This document shows positions 49,526 through 61,039 of a stretch of DNA of 64,000 bases, in pieces. Numbering within the stretch: position 1 is the first letter of the stretch; every line of letters begins with the position of its first letter. Origin of the DNA: Protopterus annectens (Eukaryota > Chordata > Ceratodontiformes > Protopteridae); the NCBI RefSeq assembly GCF_019279795.1, contig NC_056743.1:631694993-631758992 (forward strand). Reading direction: 5' to 3'. Made by a program: the position numbers and the translations under genes. The notes beneath the pieces are model-generated. The model searched no databases. It saw only the letters and a program-made list of their open reading frames with translations, and was not told the DNA's origin.

Positions 49526-50025
49526 ACCTCTGTTGTCCTCACATAGTTGAGATTTCAACACTACTACATTCATACCCAACTACAGAAAGATTTCCTCCTG
49601 AGTTGCTTATGCATTCCTTTATTTTTTCTGTGTAAATGATACTTATCTTTGAAGCAGTAGATACATTTTTACCAAACGTTTAAGTGAAATGCAAAATATT
49701 CTACTGGAGATGAAATGGAAAGTTCATTTTACTACCAGAAATTCAACAATTTTACTAATTATTTTATTAAACTGTCACGTGCAATGCATTGCTGTTAAAA
49801 TAGTTACTTCTTTAGAGTTTTTGAGTAAAATGTAATATTTTGTGTGGAATACTTTAGTAAATACGTGTTGCCAAAATGCTCTGTGACTTTGTAAGAATTT
49901 CTGTAAAGCTAGGCATCATGTAGTTTAATTGTGTCAACTCTAATGGTAACTCTACTTGCATATAGAAGCTTTTGCTATATATGTTTTACGTGCATTTAAT
50001 ATAAATAAAAAGAATATCACATTAC
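49526..50025. other. Intronic or intergenic stretch beside the lectin exon
   Basis: No further exon of the lectin gene was recognised here. Confidence 0.4.
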
Positions 50026-50385
50026 CTTCATAGCACATAAAATACAGAAGATTTGAACAGAGATAATCATTCCATTGACCAAATGTAAAACCTCCAAAAT
50101 TCACAAATATATGAATGCATAACTCGTTTCCACCAGTATTATCTGGTTGGTTATATTCCCAGTTCTGATAGGATGAAAATGCTCCATCTGACCACTTCCA
50201 CTGGCTACTGGAAGAATCCCAGTACAGTCCTATCCAGACAGTGTAAATTCCTATGATACTTTTCACCTTCTGGAATTCTGTTTCATTCCTGATACTGACA
50301 AGATCTGCCTGCAGTGCTCTGCAGTGGTCCCGAGCCGCTGTCCAAGTCTTACTAGTCATTACCAAGAAGTAGAAGTTATTTTGCT
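50026..50385 (-). CDS. C-type lectin-like domain exon, galactose-type (QPD) site
   Basis: One 360-bp exon encoding a whole C-type lectin domain, expected to bind sugars with calcium outside the cell. Splice acceptor TTTCTTTTGCCCACAG ends at 50386 and donor GTAATG starts at 50025; both boundaries are phase 1, so the exon is symmetric. Conserved features in order: TAARDHCRALQADLVSI (first Cys), VWIGLYW, WKWSDGAF, NWEYNQPDN (QPD usually goes with galactose, EPN with mannose), NELC, GQWNDYLC (WND calcium ligands) and FMCYEG; four canonical cysteines are present. No stop or frameshift. Single-exon symmetric CTLDs can occur in tandem in multi-domain receptors, but no neighbouring CTLD was found here, so the full gene is unknown. 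Confidence 0.88.
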
Positions 50386-52047
50386 CTGTGGGCAAAAGAA
50401 AGAGCATTAATATATTATGCACTAATTTGTTTATCTATGCATACTTGCTGTATTTCAGATGAACCTAAGAAAGGAAGTGGCACTGAGGTAGAATGTCAGT
50501 TTAGTAGTATAGTGACATAAATTCAGTACAAGTTACACAATTCCAGAAAGAAGCAAATACATAAACATTTTATCAATTGAGAGATATCCTAAATGAATTA
50601 CTCTCTAGAAATATATGATCCATTTTAAATGTTCATTCTTGCACCCCAACACAAACATAGAAACTCTTAATAAATTCAGGATAGAAGTCAGACATGTAAA
50701 TCCAGATCACATGACTTCTTAGGAAATGGCATGCATATTGACTTACACCAACCACTTGCATTCTGTCATGCTCTCTGCATGCTTTAAGGTAGATTGGAGA
50801 GATGCCAGTCCAAAGTGTTACTATATGAGGCCTTCTCAATGAATCCAAAACATCCAGCTCCTGAAATGCAACCAGTGTTGCCTATGATCTCCATTATTCC
50901 AACTAAAACCATGAAGCTAAAGGTGAAATGTAAAGTGGTTTTAGAAAAGCTGGATGCTGGGAGAATCAGTGAACAGGGAACATAAACATGGATAAAATCC
51001 ATGGACAACAAGAATGGAAGACCAAGATATATTTCAAATATTCCAAATGCATATTTAAGATATGCACCACAGACAATGAAATCTACCAAGATGTATTGTG
51101 TCCATCAAAGAGAAAATCACTCAACAGCATCATAAATACCTCAGACACATGTCTGAATAAATTTGGGAAGGAAGGAGTACAGTGCCAGACAAAACAATTA
51201 ACCAGTGAGTAAGATGTGCTCAGTCTAGTTTCATTAAATAGTCTTTGCATCCTACGCTAAACATCAACTTTTCCAATGTTATACTACTATATAGTATTTT
51301 GTATATTCTTAAATGATATACTTGCTGTGTTTCTATTACAGTGTATGTATTGCAGTTTATCTGTCTTTTCTATGTACTTTTATTTGAATGTTATTTGCAG
51401 TTTTATACTCTTTGGTCCAACTAACTATTGATAACTATGCAGCAATAGAAAATGAGTGTTTTATCTTCCTAACTAATTAATCCTAACTCACGTGCATAAT
51501 ATATGGCACACAGTGTATTTTATCCTTATCAGTAACAGTTTCATCTTTTATAACTGATACATATTTAGAACGATCAGGTTGTTTCTCTCAAATCGTTGCA
51601 TTACTGCTTCAAAGGAATAAAGCTGCAACTGGGACGCAGATGGCATGCTTCTGAGAAGTCTGCACACTAGAGCAGCAAACTGATGATGGATTGAACTAAG
51701 CAGCGAATGCTGACTTTCCCATTCCAGGGGGTGATTTCTCAGCAAGGGAGCTCCCTGGTCTATGTGAACAAGCTGGAACTCTTGGCCAGGGGCAAAGGGG
51801 GTAGTGGGCCCTTGCTTATGATATAAGCACTGCAGAGGTCTGAAAACAAGATAAGGACAGTATTAATACTATCTGAATTTACATATTAAGTCCTCCAGAA
51901 TGTATTGCTTATCTTTATTAATTTGCAATAATTAAATTAATTTTTCAATAAATTACCATTCTTAAAGCATAGCATTCTTTCTGAAGGTCTACAATTACTG
52001 AACTACTATTCCAAGCATAATCCTTTATTATGTATGATGAGATTTGT
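50386..52047. other. Unannotated stretch upstream of the lectin exon
   Basis: Plus-strand frames 50794-50985 and 50988-51212 and the minus-strand frame 51745-51548 have no recognisable family. A minus-strand exon of the lectin gene was looked for and not found. Confidence 0.4.
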
Positions 52048-52270
52048 TTATGCAGGATATGCTCGAAGGCCTTGGCAATGTCCAGGTAGGCAGTCTGAAC
52101 TGTAGGCCTGTTGTCCATAACCCCAGTAACCCTTTCAAAGAACTCACCCAGGTGAAGCAGTCAATATCTGCCTTTTATAAAACCAAACTGGTGTGTATCC
52201 AGAAATATTAGGTCACCTACTGTATATAGTTGTTTGTTCGTTCAACAATAATATGCTCCATAGATTTTCA
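52048..52270 (-). mobile_element. CR1-like LINE reverse transcriptase fragment
   Basis: Minus strand reads SMEHIIVE, TNNYI, then LDTHQFGFIKGRY, FFERVTGVMDNRPTVQTAYLDIAKAFEHIL, the RT segment up to and including block A. Diverged from copies A-F. Both ends are truncated. Confidence 0.75.
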
Positions 52271-52494
52271 TATATATATATTACATGTGACCTGTCCTCT
52301 TTACTCTCATAAACAGTAACTACCATTAATTTCTGGACAAATAGCCTGGACATGGGTCAGGTTCATCGGTTCATACTGAGGCATGCTACTGCTAGTAAGA
52401 AAACAATGCAACCTCTTCTCCATTTTGGTAGTCACTAACTCTCCCTCCTGTGATAGCCTAATTAGGTACTCTCTTCAACAACCACTGATAACCA

Positions 52495-52800
52495 TGCATA
52501 TTTGCTTGTAGCAACAGTTTATATTCCCCCTACATGCTCAGTTAATAATTTTGAGAATACTCTTGCTAGAATTTTAAAACACACTTGAAGGAACAATAAA
52601 CGGCTCATCTTTGGTGACTTTAACTTTGACCTACTTTCCTGCAGGGGCTTTCAGATTTGTTTCTCTCTGTCTCAGTTTAACCTCACTCAAATGGTACCCA
52701 CTCCTACCAGACCTAACCCAAACACTGGATGTCACTTCCTCCTTGACCTACTTATTACAATCATTCTTCGTTGATAATGAAGAACACAGGACCATATAGT
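52495..52800 (+). mobile_element. LINE endonuclease fragment
   Basis: VYIPPTCSVNNFENTLARIL, then LIFGDFNFDLLSC (GDFN block), FNLTQMVPTPTRPNP and LLDLLIT, typical of the APE endonuclease of jockey/L2-group LINEs. Isolated fragment. The short spacer to 53000 contains nothing recognised. Confidence 0.75.
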
Positions 52801-52999
52801 GTCTCTGAGTACTGATTAGAATTTTATGACCACTTATAGCATTAGCATATTTTGACAGCAGCTCACTTTTGCTGTAAAACATTAAATCTTATCACAAACA
52901 GTGTTCTATAAAAAGTCATGCCGGATAAAATCCCAGCAAACAAGTACAAAAAAAATCAGAAGCTGATGCTAAGCAATTCTTCTTTTGAAACATTAACAT

Positions 53000-54672
53000 A
53001 GGTTCATAGGTTCATAGGTAGGTACTAGGCTATCGGCCCTGGGGCTTATACAAGCCCAGCCAAAAAGGTACCCTGGCTTTTGCCACCCAAGAAAATTACT
53101 TTCCTGTGCCACTGTTGAGCAGAGCCACAGACGTGATCCCTGGGGTGAATTTCCTATTTCCCATCCAATCATCAAGATTTTTCTTGAAGAGTGCTAATGA
53201 GGAGCTTTGTTTGATATAGATAGGTAGTTTATTCCATAGTATGGGAAGTCTCTGGGACAGGAATCTATCCCTCCGGCATATTATGTTTATTGTGGTGACA
53301 AGGTTTAGGTCCCCAGAGTGTGTAGCTCGGAGGGATTGGGATATCTTTAAGTGGAGCATGTCTAACAGCTCTGGGTTTGACATAGCTTTGTATGTTAGGC
53401 AGAGATCACCTCTGAGTAGGCAATATGCGATGGAGTAAAGATGGAGTTTTTTGAGACGGTCTGCATAAATCATCTGTTTGAGGCTGGTAATCTTCTTTGT
53501 GAGGTATTTCTGCAGCCTTTCCTGTTGTTGTAGATGTCTTGTGAGGTACATACCAAAAGGGGCGTTGTACTCTATAATGAGTCTAATGAGTGATGAGTAG
53601 AGGGGAACAATGACCTCTTTTTTTCTAGATGAGAAACCTTTTGTGATGAGGTGTGCCACATAGAAGGATTTCCTGACTACTGTGGCGATGTGATTATCAA
53701 AGGAGAGACTACTGTCCACCTGTATCCCAAGGTCTCTTATCACACTTTCGGTGTTAAGTATACTACCGCTTATAATGTAGTTCATGGGTACAGAGTTTTT
53801 ACCAAAGGGGATGACAATGCACTTTTTGGCATTGAGCTTGAGGCCATGGCTTTGACACCAGGCATCTGTCTCAGTGAGGCCCTTTTGTAGGATGTCCACA
53901 TCGTTAGGAGTTTCGATTATGGCTCCTAGTTTGCAGTCATCTGCGAACTTCATTAGCCAAAGACCTTCTGTGTTAGCCTGTACTTCAGAGAAGTAGATAC
54001 CAAACAGGAGAGGACCCAGGACTGAACCCTGTGGTACTCCACTTGTCACTGGTCTGAAGTCGGATTTGGAGCCTGCTACTTTCACAGTGTGGGTTCTGTC
54101 AGTGAGCCAGTTGGCAACCCATCTTGTGACATAGGGATTTATACCTAGATTAGTGAGTTTATCTATAATTCCAGAGGTGGGGATGGTGTCGAAAGCCTTG
54201 GCAAGATCTAGATAGGCTGTGTGAACCACCTTACCCTTGCCTACAGCTTTGTTGACTGCTTCAAAGAAGTCTATCAGTTTTAGGAGACATGATCTGCCTT
54301 TTACAAACCTGAACTGGGTGAGGTCCAGAGTTTGGAGATTACCAATGTCTTTGTTTATAAGTTCCATGATGATACATTCCATGGCTTTGCAGACCAGGCT
54401 CGTCAGGCTAATGGGGCAGTAGTTCCTGGGGTCCATGGTGGCTCCCCCCTTGTGGAGTGGGATAACCATCGCTGTGCACCATTCAGTAGGCACAATGTCT
54501 GAGGTAAGGCTATGACTGAACATGGGGTGCCAGTTCATTCTGTAGTTCGTGTAGAACGCAGCTTGGGATGTTGTCTGTTCCCATGGATGCTGTGTTCTTG
54601 GCTTTGGAGAGTGTGGTTTTTACCTGTGCAGCCGTGATTACAGGAACTTTGCATTCTTCCAGTATAGAGACA
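53000..54672 (-). mobile_element. CR1-clade LINE copy E, 5'-truncated, open RT frame
   Basis: Tail at 53000-53025 shows three copies of the TTCATAGG unit on the plus strand. A single open frame of 480 codons (54538-53096) covers most of the RT: HTAYLDLAKAFDTIPTSG, SGVPQGSVLGPLLFGIYFSE, MKFADDCKLGAIIE (catalytic Asp pair intact), LNAKKCIVIPFGKN, LLRGDLCLTYKAM, CRRDRFLSQRLPILWNKLP. Truncated at about 54672, where the match to copy A (around 15459) starts. Best-preserved CR1 RT in the window; no endonuclease, so it cannot move by itself. Confidence 0.92.
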
Positions 54673-54705
54673 TAAAACATTTCTATGGCTGTGTAGCTTT
54701 GCAGA

Positions 54706-55020
54706 ATGCCTTTGATTTTTCCCTTATATTTTGCCCCTTACCTGATAAAATGTTTGATTTTCTAGTACACCACTGAAAATTACATCTAGTGTCAGACATT
54801 ATATTTTAATAGTTCAGAAAATGTGTGTTGATAGAAAACCTGTTTTAGTAACTTTTAACATCCCTGATTTTCCCTCCTATTTTGCCCTATCCCTCCTGAT
54901 ATTTTTGGTTTTCTGATAAATAACTGAGGCTTATAGTCAGTCTGCAATGACAGACATTAGTTTCATACTTCTTAGTTTTTGTAAAATTCATTCTGGTTTT
55001 CTATTAACTTTTTAAGTAGA
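54706..55020 (+). repeat. Two partial tandem copies related to the CATACCTCTCAAC MITE
   Basis: About 54706-54856 and 54857-55020 each show, in order, CCCT..TATTTTGCCC, GATTTTCTAG/GGTTTTCTGATAAATAACT, GACAGACATTA, TTCAGAAAAT/AAAATTCATTCTG and a ...GTTTTCTATTAAC-like end. These match the interior of the MITE at 55476-55794 at low identity. Confidence 0.45.
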
Positions 55021-55475
55021 TTAAAAAAAGCTTCACAAGTGTTTTATTGGTATTGGTAGTGAGGTAGGCAATACTGGCATCTTCATTCTTGAATGAGATT
55101 TACGCATAGTCCAGTGTTCCCCATTATCTGCCATTTCTCAATGTATTGCAGACATATCCTGCTTACTTAACACCCTCAATGACCACTTCATCTCCAAGGG
55201 ATTCTATCTTTCAGGGCCCCTTATATCTCCTATCATAACTGTAATCAGACATTTAACGAACAGTAAATGAAAAAAGTCCTCTCCGGTATAAGACAGTCTG
55301 GTCTCCTGTATATCAGTCAAATGCACTAATCTCTGCTTTGCAAATATTTAATACCCTTAACAAGACCATACTGGATAAGTATTTCCCTGTCTTAAGGTTG
55401 GTGCTTCAGGGGAAAAATTCCCCCGATTTGACAACTAATTTAGGAAACACCTTTGAGCTAGGGACCACACATAGG

Positions 55476-55794
55476 CATACCTCTCAACTGTACAGATTTT
55501 CACAGAATGTCCAGATTTTTGCCTCATATTTTTGGTCTGTTTTATATAAAATTGTGGTTTTCCGGTAAATTACCGGCAAGTCATTTAAGATTTAAGTTAG
55601 AAAATAATGACAGAAATTTGAGTTTCAGATTTCATACCATTCAGAAAATTCATGCTAATGCAAAACCTGTTATTCGATCAACTTTATAAGTTTGTAAGAG
55701 CAATATTTAAAAATTATCCCTATTTTTGGGCAGTTGTCCCACTTTTATTTATGGCTTTGTCCATATTTCTTGCTTTAAGAGGTTGAGAGGTATG
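55476..55794 (+). mobile_element. MITE with CATACCTCTCAAC terminal inverted repeats
   Basis: A 319-bp element from CATACCTCTCAACTGT to GGTTGAGAGGTATG, giving about 13-bp inverted termini. Interior landmarks: GTCCAGATTTTTGCCTCATA, GGTTTTCCGGTAAATTACCGG (a short palindrome) and GTCCCACTTTTATT. ATAG lies at both flanks, but a target duplication is not certain. Other copies: 11682-11983 and 57862-58100. Confidence 0.75.
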
Positions 55795-56179
55795 CATAGA
55801 GGCAGTAGAAGTCCTCTCTGTTTATAAAGGGCTACCACACTTTCCAAAATCTCTATTACTCCCTTACGTTGGTTAGAAATACAGTGAAATGCACATTTTT
55901 TGCAATCAAAACGTAAAGCCATAATCATACAGCCTAAAAGAACATATTCTACTTTTTATCATGACAATATGTAACAAAAACATCGTACGTAATTTATCCA
56001 CTTCCAATGACATTATTAATGTCTCCAGCTAACTCTTTAAATCTCCTCCATCAACACAGGACAGTTCAAATTCATAAGCCATATACCCACCTTCCCTCCA
56101 GGTAGACTCCTTCCTTCTATTTCAGAGACAGATCATCAAAATCTGTCAGAAAAATTATTGAAAAACCTTAACCACTAAA
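55795..56179. other. Unannotated stretch
   Basis: May include the 5' part of the LINE fragment that follows, but no motif is clear. Confidence 0.35.
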
Positions 56180-57740
56180 TACAACCAAATCTTAGCAACA
56201 TACCCACAAACTCCCTAAAAGTGAGTGCCAAACAACTTTCCAAACCACTTGCCCATATATTCAGTCTGTCAGTTACCACTAGTAATGTACCAGCCAATGC
56301 CAAACACTTTCTCGTTATCTCTATTACTAAGTCTTCTGATATTTTTTACCAATATGGCTACCATCCCACTTCTATCTTCTGTTCAGTCAGTAAGATGTTT
56401 TAAAAAATAATTTCTGGTCATGTTTATGACCACTTATAGCAAATATAGTTTCCTCACAGAATCACAGCAAGACTTCAGGGGAGGCCAAAACATTTTAATG
56501 GCAGTTTATATTATTACAAACAGAATCATCTGAAGTATAGAAAAGGGGTGCCTAACACAGGCAGTCTTCATTGATCTATGCAGAGCCTTTGAAAGTATAA
56601 ACCACTTAATTCTCCTTCAGAATTAATTAAATGCTCTAGGCTTTGGGGATAACACTATACTCTGGTCTCGGATTTGTGCCACTGAACTAACCTTTATAGT
56701 CCAAGCTGGTACTCAGCAAATGGATTGTGATTCTTTCTCTTCTGGAGTCCCTCAGTGGACCTATCTTATTGTTTGTCTTCATCAATGACATTTTTGCTTC
56801 TATCCTTTCAGGAAAAAATAGCATGTTATGCAGACTTCATCCTGTATGAAACACGACTATCCTCCTCCTCAGTCCAGCATACCCTTAAAAGGGCTTCGCG
56901 TTCATGATTACTCAGATAAGCTTACTCTTAAACTGCTTCCATACACTTTGGCTCCCACAAAAACTTAAAACTGCTTCCCGTTTTGATCACTTTGTTAAAT
57001 AGTCAGTAGTATTTGAGTAGCCAACCAGTAAGCATGATTGAATAGTTTCTGGGTAGCCAACCAGTAAACATGGTTGAGTAGCATCTGAGTAGCCAACCAG
57101 TAAGCATGACTGAGTAGTATCTGAGTAGCCAACCAGTAAGCATGATTGAGTAATATCTGAGTAGCCAGCCAGTAAGCATGGTTGAGTAGTATCTGAGTAA
57201 CCAACCAGCAAGCATGGTTGAGTAATATCTGAGTAGCCAACCAGTAAGCATGATTGAGTAGTATAAGTACTTTGGTCTGAATACTTAACGAAAGTCTCTT
57301 TCACAAACCACATTGACATTGTGGTTGCAAAAGTTACTGTTCAACTGAAATGCTCCTACTCTATTTCAAACCATCTCAGAAAAGCTCTGGCAAAGAATAC
57401 ATTTATCACAAAGTTAGAATATGGCCTACCAATTATTACTCTATAATCTGTATATAACCTTTCTAAAATACAAACAGGGATTATGTCATATGTAGATTAA
57501 TTTCTGTTTTGCCCATTTCACCCATTAACATCACTTGCCTCACTATGCAAAATGCAAAGGCTAGCTTCCATTTACAGCCCCTTCTACACTCCTTCTATCC
57601 ACTGTTATGTTTAAAATACTAAACATTTCATCCTGTTCATCCCCAAGAATTAAACTCAAAATAAAACCTTCTCTATCTTGGAAGCCAGGACAACTGTTTC
57701 AGAAGCCAGGACAATACCACCCTAATGCCAGTGTGCCCCC
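56180..57740 (+). mobile_element. Decayed LINE reverse transcriptase (same broad group as 45095-48430)
   Basis: Plus strand: LSKPLAHIFSLSVTTSNVPA (56230), a YQYGYHPTSIFCSVSKMF segment equivalent to NYRPISIL..SKILE, then VFIDLCRAFESINH (block A, about 56572), ALGFGDNTILW, SFSSGVPQ (56735-56755) and CYADFILYET (block C, degenerate, about 56825). The RT C-terminal part resumes after a minisatellite (57001-57262). Many frameshifts. Confidence 0.7.
57001..57262. repeat. 36-bp minisatellite inside the LINE remnant
   Basis: Seven copies of a 36-bp unit (GAGTAGCCAACCAGTAAGCA TGATTGAGTAGTATCT with variants). All three minus-strand frames are open through it because 36 is divisible by three, giving 12-residue peptide repeats (such as YSDTTQSCLLVG). 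Confidence 0.95.
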
Positions 57741-57861
57741 CGCACTTTTGGCATTGCCATTGGTGGAAAGTCCTTAGTAAAACTATCCCTGCCAATTAGA
57801 ATCCTCTCCCAACCATGCTTCTCTACCTCTTCCAGCTAGAAATGTGAACAAACCATAACTA

Positions 57862-58100
57862 ATGGGGAGACAAAGGTCCAAAAATAGGGACAATTTTAAA
57901 TACTGCTCTTACAAATTTAGAAAGCTGATATAATAACAGGTTTTTCATCAGTATGCATTTTCTGAAGGGTATGAAGCCTGAAACTCAAATATCAGTCAAT
58001 CCTCAATGATTTGTCAGAAAAACAAAATTTTATGAGGAACAGACCAAAAATACGAGGCAAAAATCTTGAATACATAAAATCTGGACAGTTGAGAGGCATG
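57862..58100 (-). mobile_element. CATACCTCTCAAC-family MITE, truncated copy
   Basis: Ends at 58100 with CTGGACAGTTGAGAGGCATG, the complement of the family terminus, and runs back through AACAGACCAAAAATACGAGG and AAAATAGGGACAATTTTAAAT to about 57862, where the other terminus is lost. Confidence 0.7.
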
Positions 58101-58682
58101 TTCCCAGCACAACTCTGGCAACGTACTGAGTAGTCACATGTCAGGAAAGATCTAATAGTACACCTATGATAGACGTACGAGTGTACCTGCTTGATAGATA
58201 AGAGATACGCTCCCCCTCCCAGGTAGCCTCATCTATCTTGCTCCCATATTCACACATGAGCCGTAACTCCTAAAGATTCTTATCTCATAACAGATCGACT
58301 TTCCTCTATTGTAAATATGTATAAGTTTAACTTTCTGTAGTTGTAGTACACTAACAGTGTTTGCTCCTGTCAGCAAACAAATGTATCTACACCACCAATC
58401 ACCAACTGTTTCTCTGCTTTATCTGTTTTTTTTTCATAACTTTCTTCTCTGTCTTGAATTCTCAGGCCGTACTTCTTTCATCTCTTGACTCCAGTTTTTC
58501 TCCTGTATGATTTTTTCTGCACAGGAGTTACTGCTTTTATATGAATCCTTGGTAATGGTTTTAGATTGTTGGACAACAGAAGGATTCAAGATATGCAGAA
58601 GTTGCATTAGACAAATTTTGTGCAGTTAATTTCTGAAATAATGTATTTGTATCTTTTGTGTGCACTTTTGCCAATTTTGTGC

Positions 58683-58753
58683 TTTCTGCACCCAGGTTGT
58701 GGCTGAAAAGGGTCCAAGGTCTGGCCCACCCAAGGAATAAAAAATTAAATAAA
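58683..58753 (+). mobile_element. LINE 3' tail fragment
   Basis: GGTTGTGGCTGAAAAGGGTCC then AAGGTCTGGCCCACCCAAGG and AAATTAAATAAAT: a short hairpin-forming LINE tail. May be the end of the LINE at 56180. Confidence 0.5.
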
Positions 58754-59304
58754 TCTGTGGATTCTTAGTACTCTAGGTCTATGGCAAAAAATGGGGGGGG
58801 GGCAAGTTAGTTTAATTAATTTAATGGGACTGCCTTCACAACATTATTCTTTCTTGCATATCAGCAAGATTCAGTGAAAGATGACTGGAAAGGAATTTTG
58901 TCAACAAATTAACAAGACTGGACAACTAGGGAATGATGGTGGAAGAACTCTTCTAATTCCTATGACTTGGCAAGAGACCTAACTTTGTTTTCTGCCCTAA
59001 GTGGAACTTCAAATATGCAGGGGAAAAGGGCTCTAACGAACTGCAATAAAAAATGCAAATCATGAAATCTGACATTCCCGCACAGCAGTCTTTCATGTGG
59101 CAGAGTCGTTCGAGTGAACTTTCTAAGGAAAGGAAGTGCTGCTTCTAATGGAGTGCTGCATGTTCATCATTACATCATTATTACAATAGTGAGAGCTATA
59201 TTGGACATATCCTGCCAATAATTATGTCTTGAATTTTACTATGCACTCATTTTGTAAGTAATATTGTTGATTGAAAGGCCATGGTATATTTTCTTTTCTT
59301 TGAG

Positions 59305-59375
59305 CTTGGTTGTGACTGAAAAGGGTCAATAGACCAGTCCACTTACCTGATGAACAAATAGTAAGTAAAATAAAT
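59305..59375 (+). mobile_element. LINE 3' tail fragment
   Basis: GGTTGTGACTGAAAAGGGTC, AATA, GACCAGTCCACTTACCTGATG and AAATAAAT, closely like the tail at 58683-58753; GGTC-AATA-GACC can form a hairpin. Confidence 0.5.
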
Positions 59376-60199
59376 TGGATGGCTGGCCAGCTTCCAAAGG
59401 TTTAGTGTACCTTCTGTGTACCTGTACTTCTGTACACCTCAAGGAAACCAGCATAAAGACAGTGCTACAGGTGACAAAACTTCAGAAATTTCTTGCCATG
59501 GAAACAACCAGCAAGTATATGTATCTGCTGTGACATTGTGAGTTTGACACTTGGCTAGTGCTTTACAAAGCTGGGAAGATATCTACCCCACTGGGGACTA
59601 CCTTCCCATTTTTTATGTTTAAAAAAGAGAAAAAAAGTTTATCATTTCTGTCAGGATATGTGGCCAGGATTAAGGGCTACTCTTTCAGTGGTTATCAGGT
59701 ACTGCAAAGATTTACTTCACATCTTGCATTTTTGCCTGTGGAAGAGCGCTACACTCAGGCTTTTATCCATTTTTGTAGGTACCTTTCAGTGGTAGAGTCA
59801 AGGACTTGGATCCCATCTCCTAGGACATTCCCTGCTTGATCTGCAAAAAGTTTTTAAGGAGACTTCAGTCCTTTCTCTGGCTTCTTGCTCTTTGCCTCAA
59901 GCTATGGTGGGCTACAGTGCACATTGTTTTTTCTTGGAGCCTTGGGAAGCCACTAAGGACCAAGAAAGAGGCACATCCTCCAGGATACTCAACTGTCCAC
60001 CTCTGGTAGGGGAAAATCACTCTTGTTGACATCAGAGGAGGGAATGAGTTTTCTTCCTTTGCAGGTTCACCCTGAGTAGCCTGATTACCTGGGAAAGATC
60101 ATACATATCAGCCCTGTTTTTCAGAGAAGATCCTCAAGAAAAGGAAGAATAAGCTTAAACATTTTTTCTCACCCATCTCCTTCAGCTAAGACAGCCAAA
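59376..60199. other. Unannotated stretch with a 93-codon frame
   Basis: A plus-strand frame at 59558-59839 (contains KGYSFSGYQVLQRFTSHL) has no family I can name. It could be an upstream part of the DIRS-like remnant. Confidence 0.35.
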
Positions 60200-61035
60200 G
60201 AGAATTGACAGGGTTTTTCCAAAGGATTATTTGAAGCTGTTTAGTCATTACAGCCTGGGTCTTCCCTTCATTTAAAAAGAAAAAGGTTTCCTTCCCTCTC
60301 AGATTCAAATTGACAGTCAGAGGAACAGCAGTCTGGCTTAGACTATACATCTTTAGTTTCTGTTTCACAAAATGTTGACTCTGAGTCTGAGTCTGAAGAA
60401 AGCTTTTCTTCAAATTCCTGACCTGAAGTGTTGTGTTTTTTTCTTAACACTATTTCTAGGATGAAGAAGTTATTTTAATGGGGATAAAAAAGACAAACCA
60501 GAATACCTGCAAATACGTTATGATTCTTTACAGAAATAACTCCTCCTCACCTGCAGATATTCATCCTGTTTTGCCAGCCTTAGAGGATGCCTTCCTTGAA
60601 GACAGCACTTTGCCTGACAGTCAGCTATCTGGCCCAGATTCAATTTCTTTTTACAAATCCAAGGGCAGACCCTGTATTGATTTCTCTTTCAAAATCATAC
60701 TGCATTTGTCCAGACACTTTATGGCAGCTATCCTAATTCCATCTAAAAAGATGGGAAAGCTTTTTATAGATTTGTGGGGGAAATGTATAATTCTTCCACC
60801 ATAGACCTGAATGTTTTTGCTGTCTTTCTTTGACAATATGAGAAAACTAATTGCTGATCTTCCTTCTTCAGACATTAAGACAACTCTGAATTCTGGGCCT
60901 TAGGTAACTAAGCACTGTCTAAAACACTTAAGACACTGCTGATGCTGTTTCTCAAGCAACTGCTGCTAGGTCAGTGATGAGAAGATTGCTAGGCTACTTT
61001 CTTGTAGTTTACCAGAGGATGTGACACAGTCCATG
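60200..61035 (+). mobile_element. Possible DIRS-type retrotransposon gag remnant
   Basis: A Ser/Glu-rich stretch (DSESESEESFSSNS, about 60370-60415) is followed by frame pieces GKLFIDLWGK, YNSSTIDLNVFA, DNMRKLIADLPSSDI (about 60835-60880) and DTADAVSQATAARSVMRRLLG (60932-61000). The order resembles the ORF1 protein of vertebrate DIRS elements, where a similar Ala/Arg-rich helix precedes the end. Heavily frameshifted. No tyrosine recombinase or RT was found beyond it. Confidence 0.4.
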
Positions 61036-61039
61036 TAGG

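Noticed and set aside
49311-49550. Frames with 20-residue repeats
   Set aside because: They follow the 60-bp minisatellite in several frames on both strands; no start context or family.
50784-51212. Possible retroelement pol fragment
   Set aside because: KVVLEKLDAGRIS-like wording loosely recalls gypsy pol, but no block order or catalytic motif could be followed.
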